A stretch of DNA of 64,000 nt from UBA6623 sp965226435 (GTDB lineage: Bacteria > Acidobacteriota > Terriglobia > Bryobacterales > UBA6623): NCBI GenBank assembly GCA_965226435.1, contig CBDDCY010000008.1, forward strand, positions 248,001-312,000, in the 5' to 3' direction. The position numbers and the translations under genes are program-made. Under the pieces are notes generated by a model, which was not told the DNA's origin, searched no databases, and saw only the letters and a program-made list of their open reading frames with translations. This document shows positions 9,243 to 17,507 of this stretch, piece after piece. Position 1 is the first letter of the stretch; every line of letters starts with the position of its first letter.

Positions 9243-10229
9243 ATGAGCCAAAACCCCCGCGTCGTCTACTGGAACGGCCGCTTGATCCCCGAATCCGAAG
9301 CACGCGTGTCGATCTACGACTCCGCGCTGATGTTCGGCGACATGGTCTTCGAGATGACACGTTCGTTCAACGGCATGCAATTCAAGTTGCGCGAGCATCT
9401 CGAACGCCTTTACGCCTCGATGAAGGCCGTGTGTTTGACGCCTCCGGTCCCGATCGAAAAGATGGAGCGGGCCGTCGGCGAGACGATCGAGGCCAACCGT
9501 TCGGCTTTCGCCGCCGACGACGAATACCGCGTGATGATCGACGTCTCGCGGGGGTTGCTGTCGATCTACGAAGGTATTGGCGGAATCGACCCCGGCCCCA
9601 ACGTCATCATCGCTGTCTTTCCCTTGCGTTGGACCGTGCGGGGAATGGGGCGGTTGTTCGATCACGGCATCAATGCCGTCGTGCCGTCGCAACGCGCCAT
9701 TCCGGCGCACTTGCTTGATCCGAAAATCAAGAACCGCAGCCGGTTGCACTACTTGATGGCCAACATCGAAGCGAGCCGTTTTCGCGGCGAGGATAACTGG
9801 GCCTTGTTGCTCGATCCCGACGGTTTGGTCGCCGAGGGAACCGGTGACAATTTCTTCATCGTCCGCGACGGTCGGCTGATCACGCCCGAAGGCCGCAATA
9901 TCTTGCGAGGCGTCAGCCGCGCCTATGTGATCGAGGAACTGGCTCCGGCGCTGGGCCTCGAAGCGGTCGAACAAGACATCGAACTCTATGACGTGATGAC
10001 CGCCGACGAGGCTTTCATGACGGGGACGCCGTTTTGCCTCTTGCCGGTCTGTCGCCTCAACGGCCAAGCAATCGGGGAGGGCCGAATGGGCCCGGTGACC
10101 CGCAAGCTGCTCGACCGATGGAGTGCGAATGTCGATCTCGACATCGCCCTTCAGATTCAAGGCTGGGATAAGGAAGGCGGGTCGCTCGCAGGCGGCACGA
10201 CGCCCTACAGTTTCAACGCCGGCAAGTGA
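9243..10229 (+). CDS. Class IV PLP-dependent aminotransferase (branched-chain aminotransferase-like)
   Basis: 328 residues from the ATG at 9243 (frame opens at 9099 but the family begins near VYWNGRLIPESEARVS). Fold-type IV features: SIYDSALMFGDMVFEM, an Arg-rich segment RLYASMKAVC, the region LDPKIKNRSRLHYLMANIEA holding the expected PLP lysine, then LVAEGTGDNFFIV and GTPFCLLPV. Family members include IlvE, D-amino-acid aminotransferase and 4-amino-4-deoxychorismate lyase. Being embedded between a CMP-sugar synthetase and a methyltransferase gene it may serve the glycan pathway, for example in making an amino-acid or amino-sugar decoration, but general IlvE activity cannot be excluded. Confidence 0.82.
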   Translation: MSQNPRVVYWNGRLIPESEARVSIYDSALMFGDMVFEMTRSFNGMQFKLREHLERLYASMKAVCLTPPVPIEKMERAVGETIEANRSAFAADDEYRVMIDVSRGLLSIYEGIGGIDPGPNVIIAVFPLRWTVRGMGRLFDHGINAVVPSQRAIPAHLLDPKIKNRSRLHYLMANIEASRFRGEDNWALLLDPDGLVAEGTGDNFFIVRDGRLITPEGRNILRGVSRAYVIEELAPALGLEAVEQDIELYDVMTADEAFMTGTPFCLLPVCRLNGQAIGEGRMGPVTRKLLDRWSANVDLDIALQIQGWDKEGGSLAGGTTPYSFNAGK

Positions 10230-10255
10230 GCTTTTTCTTTCTGAAAGGAGTCAGT

Positions 10256-11059
10256 ATGTCCTCTCGATTGACCGCGGAAGGTTTGTGCCTGGATGAATAT
10301 TCCGCCAATGACGCCTACGCGGCTGTGCATTTCAAGCGCGCCGTGGGCGAACTTCCCGAAATGGAATCCGCTAAGGCGATGGCCGGTCTCGTCGCCGACC
10401 GCATCGGCCCGGAGCAGTCGCTGCTCGATGTCGGTTGCGGCGCGGGCCACTATCTGCGCTCGTACAAGCGGGCCGTCTCGACCCCGTTTAACTATGTGGG
10501 CGTGGACTACTACACCATCTTTCTCGACAAAGCCCGCCAGGCATGGGCCGACGAGCCGATTGCCGAATTTCGCCAAGGCAGCATTTTCGAGTTGCCCGTC
10601 GCCGACCGAGAATTCGATGTTGTGACTTCGAGCAACTTGTTGATGCACTTGCCGAGCATCGTCAAACCGCTCGGTGAGTTGATTCGCGCCTCCCGAAAAT
10701 GGGTCCTCGTGCGTACGATGATCGGCGACCGCAGCTTTCGCATCCAGGAAGTGCTCTCGAAGCCGACCTGGGCTTATACCGATGTGCGGGCCGAAGACGA
10801 GTTTGACGACAACGGCGAACCGCGCGCCTTTTCCTACGAAAACATCTATTCGAAGGACTATTTCAGCGCCGTCGTTCGTCGGCACACGCCCAACGCGTCG
10901 ATTACCTATCTAGACGACGATCAGTTCCAGGCCGAAAACATCCAGCAATCCGCCGACACCGAGGGGCTCGCCAACGCCACTCGCATTGTCGATGGCAAGC
11001 AAGTATTCGGTTACGTGCTGTTGCCCTACTGCTTCGCGTTGATCGAGCTGCCTTCGTGA
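10256..11059 (+). CDS. Class I SAM-dependent methyltransferase
   Basis: 267 residues; the ATG at 10256 is preceded by AAGGAG. SAM motif I is LLDVGCGAGHYL, motif II VGVDYYTIF, and motif IV FDVVTSSNLLMHL, all typical of Methyltransf_11/25. The stop codon overlaps the GTG start of the next gene by four bases, so the two are translationally coupled. Its place in the nonulosonic acid locus suggests a sugar or glycolipid acceptor, which is inference only. Confidence 0.8.
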   Translation: MSSRLTAEGLCLDEYSANDAYAAVHFKRAVGELPEMESAKAMAGLVADRIGPEQSLLDVGCGAGHYLRSYKRAVSTPFNYVGVDYYTIFLDKARQAWADEPIAEFRQGSIFELPVADREFDVVTSSNLLMHLPSIVKPLGELIRASRKWVLVRTMIGDRSFRIQEVLSKPTWAYTDVRAEDEFDDNGEPRAFSYENIYSKDYFSAVVRRHTPNASITYLDDDQFQAENIQQSADTEGLANATRIVDGKQVFGYVLLPYCFALIELPS

Positions 11060-11973
11060 GCTTAGGTCACGCCATCGGCATCATGCAGGGGCGGCTGCTG
11101 CCGGTTCGGGAAGGGCGCATCCAGTCCTTTCCCGCCGGGCGCTGGGCCGAGGAATTTCCTCGCGCCGCCGCCGCCGGGCTCGACTCAATCGAGTGGATTT
11201 ACGACGACGACGCGCCGGGCGTGAATCCGCTGGACACCCCAGCGGGCATCGATGCCGTGCGACAGGCGGCGGCCGAGACCGGCGTCGCTGTCGGTTCGGT
11301 CTGCGCCGACCGTTTCATGGTTCGGCGACTGATCAATCCGCGGGGTGAGGTCGAACAGGCCGTGCTCGACGAGCTGCGGGGTCTGGTTGAAAACTCCGCT
11401 CGGCTCGGGGCTGCGCACATTGTGCTGCCCTTTGTCGACGCCTCGGCGTTGCCGACCTTGCCCGAGCGCGCCGGCCTCGAAGAGCTGCTCGCGGCAGTGC
11501 TGCCCGACGCCGAACGCGCCGCGATCGAGTTGCACCTCGAAACCGATTGGGCGCCGCGAAATTTGGCGGACTTCGTCGGCCGCATTGGGCATCCGCTGTT
11601 GCGGGTCAACTACGACATTGGCAACAGCGCCTCGCTCGGTCATGACCCCGCCGACGAGCTGTCGCTGCTCGGCCCCCACTTGGGCAGCGTTCACATCAAA
11701 GACCGACCGCGAGGAGGCTCGACGGTTCCTCTTGGCTCCGGCGCGGCGGATTTCGAAACCTGTTTCGATGGGTTTCGACAGGCCGGCTATGGGCGAGCGT
11801 TTATCTTGCAGGTCGCCCGCAACCCGGCCGTCGACGAAATTATCTGGGCTCGCCGAAACCGCCGGTTCGTGGAAGGGTTTTTGCAAGTCCACGCGACCCG
11901 AAGCGACTCACCAACCCGGCCGACACCGTCAAGAGAGGATGGCGTCGTTCAGGAAATTACCGTGTTGGGGTAG
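11056..11973 (+). CDS. Sugar phosphate isomerase/epimerase-like TIM barrel (AP endonuclease 2 superfamily)
   Basis: 305 residues from a GTG overlapping the previous stop (GTGA). Motifs of xylose-isomerase-like TIM barrels are visible: GIMQGRLLPV at the N-terminus, GLDSIEWIYDD, VGSVCADRF, ELHLETDW (metal Glu), LRVNYDIGNS, LGSVHIKDRP (metal His/Asp) and YGRAFILQVAR. Members epimerise or isomerise sugars with a divalent metal. Context suggests it provides or remodels the hexose precursor of the surface sugar; no canonical NeuC-type UDP-GlcNAc 2-epimerase is present in the window. Confidence 0.78.
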   Translation: MSLGHAIGIMQGRLLPVREGRIQSFPAGRWAEEFPRAAAAGLDSIEWIYDDDAPGVNPLDTPAGIDAVRQAAAETGVAVGSVCADRFMVRRLINPRGEVEQAVLDELRGLVENSARLGAAHIVLPFVDASALPTLPERAGLEELLAAVLPDAERAAIELHLETDWAPRNLADFVGRIGHPLLRVNYDIGNSASLGHDPADELSLLGPHLGSVHIKDRPRGGSTVPLGSGAADFETCFDGFRQAGYGRAFILQVARNPAVDEIIWARRNRRFVEGFLQVHATRSDSPTRPTPSREDGVVQEITVLG

Positions 11974-12048
11974 GCCGACGAAGACCGGCTGGGAGCGTCA
12001 GAGGGCTGAAGAAGACGAGGCTCACACTACGTCGCGGCCGGCTTCCTC

Positions 12049-12822
12049 ATGGATTTGGAACTCCAAGACCGCACCGCATTCATCGGCGGGTCGAGCCGCG
12101 GCATCGGCTTCGCCATCGCCGAGGCCTTTCTTGATGAGGGCGCCCGGGTCATCATCAGCGGACGCCATCGCGAGTCCCTTGACAGCGCCGCCGCCCGGCT
12201 CGCGGAGGGGCGTTCCGAGTACTTATTCGCCGTCGAGGCCGATTTGAGCAACGAGCGCGGTATCGATCGCGCCCTCGATGCCGGGCGGGACGCTTTCGGG
12301 TGCCCCGACATCGTCGTCGCGAATGTGGGCGACGGGAGGGCCGCCACCGGGTGGGACGTCGAGCGTGGCGAATGGGAAGCAATTCTGGAACGCAATTTGT
12401 TGGGAAGCATGGACCTGGCTCGCCGCGCGATGCCCGACTTGATCGCGCGCCGGGGATCACTCGTAATGATTTCGTCGATCGCCGGCAGCGAGGCCATCGG
12501 AGCGCCTATTGATTACGCGGCCGCCAAGGCGGCGTTGAACAGCGCCGTCGGCTCGCTGGCCCGGACGCTGGGTCCCCACGGTGTTCGCGTCAACGCCGTG
12601 GTTCCGGGAAACGTGTTGTTCCCCGGCGGATCGTGGGAGCAAAAGGTCGACGAGCGGCCCGAGTTTTGGCGGGAGTACATTGCCCGCGAGGTGCCGCTCA
12701 AGCGCTTTGGGCGGCCCGAGGAAATCGCCCAAGCCGTCGTGTTTCTGGCCTCGCCGAGAGCTTCATTCATCACCGGCGCCGCGCTTGTGGTCGACGGAGG
12801 GCAAACACGCACTCATGGTTGA
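12049..12822 (+). CDS. Short-chain dehydrogenase/reductase (SDR)
   Basis: 257 residues with the classical SDR plan: cofactor motif GGSSRGIG near residue 14 (usual TGxxxGIG with Gly for Thr), NVGD in place of NNAG, catalytic Ser in MISSIAGS, YAAAK catalytic Tyr/Lys and the C-terminal FITGAALVVDGG. The last eight bases overlap the next SDR gene. Paired SDR genes in a nonulosonic acid locus suggest oxidation/reduction of the sugar precursor, but the reaction is not deducible. Confidence 0.82.
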   Translation: MDLELQDRTAFIGGSSRGIGFAIAEAFLDEGARVIISGRHRESLDSAAARLAEGRSEYLFAVEADLSNERGIDRALDAGRDAFGCPDIVVANVGDGRAATGWDVERGEWEAILERNLLGSMDLARRAMPDLIARRGSLVMISSIAGSEAIGAPIDYAAAKAALNSAVGSLARTLGPHGVRVNAVVPGNVLFPGGSWEQKVDERPEFWREYIAREVPLKRFGRPEEIAQAVVFLASPRASFITGAALVVDGGQTRTHG

Positions 12823-13714
12823 AACGAAAAACGAATCGCCCGTCGACGTCGAAACCGAGCCGATCGAGCGCCCGGAACCCCGAGGGCTCGCCGAACGCTT
12901 TGATCTCCGCGGCCGTGTCGCGCTGATTACCGGTGGTGGCGGGATGTTGGGGTTCGAACACGGTTCGGCGATTGCCGCCGCCGGAGGCCTCCCCGTCTTG
13001 CTCGATATCAACCCGGAGAGGGCCGAGGCCTCGGCTTCTCGAATTCGCTCCCGCCACGACCGCCCGGCGTCGGGGGTGACCGCCGATATAACGAGTGAAA
13101 CCTCGATTCGGGCCGCCTTCGCCCGAGTGCGGGCCGAATGGGGCCCCGTCGAAATTCTGGTCAACAACGCCGCGCGCAACCCCGGAGTCGGCGGCGAGGG
13201 TCTTCGCGGAGGAGCCGCGACGCGCCTGGAGAACTACCCGCTCGATGCTTGGCGAGCTGACCTCGATGTGGGGCTTACCGGTGCATTCCTGATGAGTCGC
13301 GTCGTGGGGGCTGAGATGGCCCGCCGAGGGTCGGGCGTGATCTTGAACATTGCCTCGGACCTGGCGCTGGTCGGCCCCGACCAACGCGTCTACGAACTCC
13401 CCGACACGCCGGCCGCGGAACAGCCCGTCAAGCCCGTCGGCTATTCCGTCGTCAAAGCCGGGTTGCTCGGGCTGACCCGCTATCTGGCGACCTATTGGGC
13501 CGACCGAGGCGTGCGCGTTAACGCTCTTTCGCCCGGCGGCGTCGAAGCCGGGCAAGACCCCGCCTTTCAACAACGCTTGGCCGAACGCATACCGCTCGGA
13601 AGAATGGCGCGGGTCGATGAATATCAAGCGGCGGTGGCTTTCCTGGTTTCCGACGCCTCGTCCTATATGACCGGGGCCAACCTCGTGATCGATGGAGGGA
13701 GAACGTGCTGGTAG
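12815..13714 (+). CDS. Short-chain dehydrogenase/reductase (SDR), second copy
   Basis: 299 residues; I chose the ATG at 12815, which overlaps the preceding SDR stop; the frame is open further upstream only as a shadow. Cofactor motif is TGGGGMLG (a variant of TGxxxGIG also seen in sugar-locus SDRs), then LVNNAARNP, catalytic Ser in NIASDLAL, and YSVVK. It keeps the terminal YMTGANLVIDGG. The N-terminal 30 residues are an acidic extension. It overlaps the following sialyltransferase-like gene by ten bases, so 12049-14847 looks like one translationally coupled block. Confidence 0.82.
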   Translation: MVETKNESPVDVETEPIERPEPRGLAERFDLRGRVALITGGGGMLGFEHGSAIAAAGGLPVLLDINPERAEASASRIRSRHDRPASGVTADITSETSIRAAFARVRAEWGPVEILVNNAARNPGVGGEGLRGGAATRLENYPLDAWRADLDVGLTGAFLMSRVVGAEMARRGSGVILNIASDLALVGPDQRVYELPDTPAAEQPVKPVGYSVVKAGLLGLTRYLATYWADRGVRVNALSPGGVEAGQDPAFQQRLAERIPLGRMARVDEYQAAVAFLVSDASSYMTGANLVIDGGRTCW

Positions 13715-14847
13715 CTGAAAAAGCCCCGGCGGTTGAGCAAGCCGCGGCTCCTTTTACGCCCAGGCCCGCCCCGGTTTCGTCGCCGAGTGCGTCCACTCGC
13801 TCCCCTGCGGCAACCAAGCATCTCTTCCTCGTTCAGGCTCCGTTGCAGGCCTTCAACGCCATCGAGGCCGTTGACGCTTTCGGACTCAACCCCCAAGAGT
13901 GCCGCGCCGTATGGTTTCACTCGGCCTCGGAACGCAACGATCGCCAAACTCTCGAAATCCTGCGGCGGGGTGAATGGGGCGCGGTTGACATCGTCGGCTA
14001 CGGCGACAAGAGTTTTTCGTCATGGCGACAACGTTTCTCCGAAGTGCGAGCGCTCGCCGCCGACCACGGCCTCTGTGATCATCTCTTCGTCGGCGACTAT
14101 GCCTTCGATCTCATGCGGCATTTCGCTAACGCTGTTCCGGCTCGACGCAAGACGATTCTCGACGACGGCAACTCGACACTGCTGATTGACCGCGCCCGGC
14201 GCGAGGGCGGCCGCCCCTATTTCTTGCCGCGCGGTTTCAGCGGGCGGGCGAAGCATTTCGTCAAGAGCGCGCTGTGCGGCATGCGATCTCGCGTCGCCGA
14301 CGACCTTGACTTTTTCACGATCTATCAACTCGACTCGACCGGCGACAACTCCAGAGCCGACGTGACCACGAACCGCTACGAATACTTTCGGCGGCATCTG
14401 CTCAGTGCGCGCCAAAGCGACGAGACATTGTTTCTGGGCACGCTGATGTCGGAAAAAGATCTGATGACCGAGGGGGCTTATCTTGACTATCTGGGCCGCG
14501 CCTTGGAGTTTATCGGCGATCGATCCATCGTTTATCTGCCGCACCGCAAGGAAGACCCCGCGAAGCTGGCCGTCATCGAGAAGCGTTTCGGCGTGAGGGT
14601 GGGCGACGCCCCGATGCCGTTCGAATACCGGCTGTGCTATTCCGGGACGCTCCCCAAACGCGTTGCCGGTTTCTTGACTTCCGCGTTCGACACCAGCCGC
14701 GTGCTCGTCGGCGACCGCATGCCGATCCGGGCGTTTTGGATCGACCCGGCGGACTGCGCCTCATCGATCCGCGCCGAAATCGCCGAGATCTATCGCTACT
14801 ACGAATCCTACGCCCAGGGCGATTTCGAACTCGTCAAGAAGTACTGA
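13705..14847 (+). CDS. Putative sialyltransferase-like glycosyltransferase (GT52/polysialyltransferase-like)
   Basis: 380 residues from a GTG overlapping the upstream SDR. After a 35-residue Pro/Ala-rich lead the fold starts with KHLFLVQAPLQAFNAIEAV, resembling bacterial sialyltransferases that open with a ...SPLQ...NAIE strand. Further hallmarks are an acidic-acidic-Gly site (TILDDGNST), the strand VYLPHRKE in the position of the His motif, and a later Ser-rich segment (LTSAFDTS). The gene lies in a locus with a NeuB-like synthase and CMP-sugar synthetase, which fits transfer of a CMP-nonulosonate. I am unsure of the exact GT family; a different GT-B enzyme is possible. Confidence 0.5.
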   Translation: MLVAEKAPAVEQAAAPFTPRPAPVSSPSASTRSPAATKHLFLVQAPLQAFNAIEAVDAFGLNPQECRAVWFHSASERNDRQTLEILRRGEWGAVDIVGYGDKSFSSWRQRFSEVRALAADHGLCDHLFVGDYAFDLMRHFANAVPARRKTILDDGNSTLLIDRARREGGRPYFLPRGFSGRAKHFVKSALCGMRSRVADDLDFFTIYQLDSTGDNSRADVTTNRYEYFRRHLLSARQSDETLFLGTLMSEKDLMTEGAYLDYLGRALEFIGDRSIVYLPHRKEDPAKLAVIEKRFGVRVGDAPMPFEYRLCYSGTLPKRVAGFLTSAFDTSRVLVGDRMPIRAFWIDPADCASSIRAEIAEIYRYYESYAQGDFELVKKY

Positions 14848-15136
14848 TATCCTTCAGAGCCCCCTCCGCAAGGCAGGGGTTAGCGTCGGCGCAGCGACGT
14901 TCAGGCGGGTGCGGGGATGGCGCTTGAGCCCGCTCTGTCAAGACTAAACGTGGCTGCGGGACATGTCGCCAACAATGGCGGCACGGCTCGCCTGGAGGCG
15001 TGCCGCCACTTACGTCCGTTCGGCTTGATTCCGCCCCGTTGCCGTCTCGTGGACACGACCTAAGGTGAAGAGCTCCCTGCACTAAAGGCTCAGCTTAAAC
15101 CTGCGACCGGCTCCTGTCGATGGTTCAATTCAAGGG

Positions 15137-16138
15137 ATGTTAAGGTCGGCCGTATTACCAGGCGCTCAGTCCTCCGACTGCCAAACTTCAGCTCCAGCGT
15201 GCCCCTGCTGCGAAATGAAGTCATCCGTTCAAAGCGGGCGTAAGTCAGGATATGACATTTTCCACTGCCGGGACTGTGGGCTGGGTTACGTGTACCCGCT
15301 GCCCCAGGCGGACGAACTCAGGCGTCTCTACTCGATTGCCCCGCGGAACCTGCCGCGGCGGATGAAAACCTACGTCGAGAAAGTCGCAACTAGTCCCAAC
15401 TCACCCCGACGGGAATGGTTCGATCACGTCATTCGAGCGGCGCAAAGGTACTCGGGTCAAAAGAAGCTGAGAATCCTTGAAGTCGGATCAGGATACGGCG
15501 CGTTTGTCCACTACGCGAGCAAGACTCACACCGTCACCGGGACAGAAGCATCCAAAGAAATAGCAGAAGCCTCCAACAGCATGATCTCGAACGTAGAGGA
15601 TTGTGGATTCTATGAACGCCTGCCCGATGGATCGTTCGACCTCATCTACATGGAACATGTCCTGGAACATGTACCTAACCCGGTTGAACTGCTCAACAAT
15701 CTCGTCAGCCTTGTCAGTCCTCAAGGCGTCCTGGTGATCTGCGTGCCCAATCACGGATGTTTGCTGTCTCGCCTGCTCCGCCTCAAATGGGGATGGACGT
15801 GCCCGCCCTCACATCTTTACTACTACCAAGCAGACTCCTTGGCCAGGCTGTTGCAGAAGTTTGACCTGAGTGTTTTAGAGGCTTCCGCGGGCGATTACTT
15901 CTTCAGAAGCATTTACCAGTTTTATTCCTTCGCCGGATGGACGAACCTGCTGTCAGGGTTCGTGGGCAGGCACACGGGACTTGAGGTCCGGCCGCGAGAG
16001 CACTCGTATACGTATCCAAGAACGATCGGAGACTTCGTGAATCTTGCGCCCTATTTTCTATTTTACTCGCTGATACAGTTCGCCAACTACTTTCGGGGAG
16101 GAAGTGAACTGGTTGTCATAGCGGGCAAAAACAATTAA
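15137..16138 (+). CDS. Class I SAM-dependent methyltransferase with Zn-ribbon
   Basis: 333 residues. N-terminal Cys pairs CPCC and CRDCG form a likely zinc ribbon, then LRRLYS. SAM motif I is ILEVGSGYGAFV, followed by VTGTEASKEIA and FDLIYMEHVLEHV. The C-terminal third (HLYYYQADSLARLL) is as in Methyltransf_23 proteins of O-antigen loci. Base composition is visibly lower in G+C and codon choice more relaxed (AAA, AGA, ACA) than in the neighbouring genes, and an IS630-type element follows 80 bp downstream, so recent transfer is plausible. It is separated from the coupled block by ~290 bp without any gene I can recognise. Confidence 0.8.
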   Translation: MLRSAVLPGAQSSDCQTSAPACPCCEMKSSVQSGRKSGYDIFHCRDCGLGYVYPLPQADELRRLYSIAPRNLPRRMKTYVEKVATSPNSPRREWFDHVIRAAQRYSGQKKLRILEVGSGYGAFVHYASKTHTVTGTEASKEIAEASNSMISNVEDCGFYERLPDGSFDLIYMEHVLEHVPNPVELLNNLVSLVSPQGVLVICVPNHGCLLSRLLRLKWGWTCPPSHLYYYQADSLARLLQKFDLSVLEASAGDYFFRSIYQFYSFAGWTNLLSGFVGRHTGLEVRPREHSYTYPRTIGDFVNLAPYFLFYSLIQFANYFRGGSELVVIAGKNN

Positions 16139-16241
16139 ATCTCCAGATCAGCACTATCTACCGATCCCCCGCAAACCCCTTGTCGCTGCCGCCCGGCGTT
16201 GACAAAGGCGTTCTGATTACTGAGTCTCGCATAATATACTG

Positions 16242-16733
16242 TCAATCGAGACAAAGAGAAGACTGTTTCCAGAAAGCGGTAATCAAGCGCGGTTTGCGGC
16301 GCATTCGCCGCAGCGCTTTGCGGGCGCGCTCGTCGAGTTCCCAGTAGTCCTTCGGGCAGACGTTGGGCAACTCGTGCTGCTTCCAGTACGCCCAAATGTA
16401 TTCCACCGGGTTCAACTCCGGCGCATAGGGCGGCAAGTACTCCGTTGCGATGTGATCCTCGGAGAGCTGGATGAACTCCCGCACCAGGCGGCTGCGGTGC
16501 GCCGGCAGCCGGTCCCAGACGATCAGCAGTGGGCCGTCGATGTGGCGCAGCAAAGCCTTCAGGAAGTCGATGACCTCCAACTCGCCGATCGCGCCGGGAT
16601 AGAGCCGGAAGTAAAAGTTGCGCAACGTCAGCCCGGCCGACACCGACAGCTTGTCCCAGTTGAAGTTGAACTCCAACACCGGTGTCTCGCCGCGCGGCGC
16701 CCAGGTGCGGCAACGATGCGGCTTCTGACTCAA
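16242..16733 (-). CDS. IS630 transposase, catalytic part (OrfB), copy 1
   Basis: 163 codons from an in-frame TTG; the true product is probably an OrfA-OrfB fusion made by -1 frameshifting at the T8/A8 run (16779-16786). The second Asp is in LLIVWDRLPAHR and the catalytic Glu in APELNPVEYIWAYWK. The first Asp (IVFIDESGL) lies upstream of the TTG in the same frame, so OrfB alone would lack it, which supports the frameshift. It differs from copy 2 by Leu in FLKALLRHIDG. Confidence 0.88.
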   Translation of the reverse strand: MSQKPHRCRTWAPRGETPVLEFNFNWDKLSVSAGLTLRNFYFRLYPGAIGELEVIDFLKALLRHIDGPLLIVWDRLPAHRSRLVREFIQLSEDHIATEYLPPYAPELNPVEYIWAYWKQHELPNVCPKDYWELDERARKALRRMRRKPRLITAFWKQSSLCLD

Positions 16734-17293
16734 TCCGCTTTCGTCGATGAAGACGATCGTACGTTCTTCTTTGCGGGCTTTTTTTTAATGGCCGGCCAAG
16801 TCTTGCGCTGCCAGCCGCGGATGGCCTCTTCGTTGCGCTCCCGCGCTTTGCCGACGGGCCGTTGCGGGCTCCAACCGAGCGCCCGCGGGATCTTCCAGAC
16901 ATGGCCCTCGTGATAGCGCACGCCGAACTCGTCTCCGATCAGACGAGCGACCCGCGGACAGCTCCACAGCGGCGTCGGGAAGCCGTGCGCCTCGGGGCCT
17001 TCCAGCAGCAACGCCTCGAGGCGTTCGAGCTGCGCGGCGTCCAACAGCGGCTTACGGCCGGCGCGGCCGGCCTGGCGCAACCCGGCTTCGCCGTCACGCC
17101 GGTATCGTCGCAGCCACTCGCTGACGCTTTGCCGCGCGACCTTCAATCGCCTCGCTGTCTCGGACTGACTACAGCCTTGCTCGACCAACCGGATCGCTTT
17201 GAAACGGCGCTTCTCCAGGGCCTCGAAATCCCGCCGTACGCCTTTTGTATTTCCCATACATACAAAGACGTACGTACCCCAAAAAGGTGTCAC
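16730..17293 (-). CDS. IS630 transposase, DNA-binding part (OrfA), copy 1
   Basis: 187 residues. An N-terminal helix-turn-helix (CSQSETARRLKVARQSVSEW) resembles the paired-like domain that binds the terminal repeats, followed by a second winged-helix segment (SCPRVARLIGDEFGVRYH). The last ~30 residues after AIKKK are read only if frameshifting does not occur. It overlaps OrfB by four bases. The copy 2 equivalent is identical in protein sequence. Confidence 0.88.
   Translation of the reverse strand: MTPFWGTYVFVCMGNTKGVRRDFEALEKRRFKAIRLVEQGCSQSETARRLKVARQSVSEWLRRYRRDGEAGLRQAGRAGRKPLLDAAQLERLEALLLEGPEAHGFPTPLWSCPRVARLIGDEFGVRYHEGHVWKIPRALGWSPQRPVGKARERNEEAIRGWQRKTWPAIKKKPAKKNVRSSSSTKAD
16779..16786 (-). 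other. Slippery A8 site for programmed -1 frameshift, IS630 copy 1
   Basis: On the coding strand eight A residues are read as AAA AAA AAG, giving the canonical heptamer A AAA AAG in the OrfA frame. A -1 shift here joins OrfA to the OrfB frame and brings in the first catalytic Asp (FIDESG) upstream of the OrfB start. Confidence 0.7.
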
Positions 17294-17314
17294 TTTATTT
17301 TGCGAGACTCAATA

Positions 17315-17369
17315 GGGTTCCGCCTTCGGCTCCACCCGAGGCTATATTCCGGCCGCCGCTTCGCGGCTC
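17315..17369 (+). repeat. Dispersed GC-rich intergenic repeat, copy a
   Basis: This stretch (GGGTTCCGCC...CGGCTCCACCC...GGCTATATTCC...CGCCGCTTCGCGGCTC) matches 35128-35182 with few differences. It is cut at its left edge by the IS630 copy 1 insertion. The rest of 17370-17507 continues with related GC-rich motifs and contains no gene I can support. Confidence 0.6.
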
Positions 17370-17507
17370 CAGCTGCCTGCGATTTCGCCGGGCGCCCCTA
17401 CCCAGGGCTGATCGCCCCGGGCTACTATCCTTCGCCCCCGCGGGGCTTCTGATTCTCTATTCGCCTTCGTGCCCCTATTTGCTCTGTCCACAAGAACGCC
17501 GCCACCC

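Larger units (their letters stand above)
16220..17312 (-). mobile_element. IS630-family element, copy 1 (1093 bp), TA target
   Basis: Ends are imperfect inverted repeats: one begins TTGAGTCTCGCAAAATAAAG (minus strand from 17312) and the other CTGAGTCTCGCATAATATAC (plus strand from 16220). The element is flanked on both sides by TA (16218-16219 and 17313-17314), the target duplicated by IS630/Tc1-mariner elements. It holds two overlapping frames forming one DDE transposase by frameshifting. An otherwise almost identical copy lies inverted at 41231-42323, differing by one base that I noticed (Leu versus Val in the KAL/VRHIDG segment). The near-identity shows recent transposition. Confidence 0.93.
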
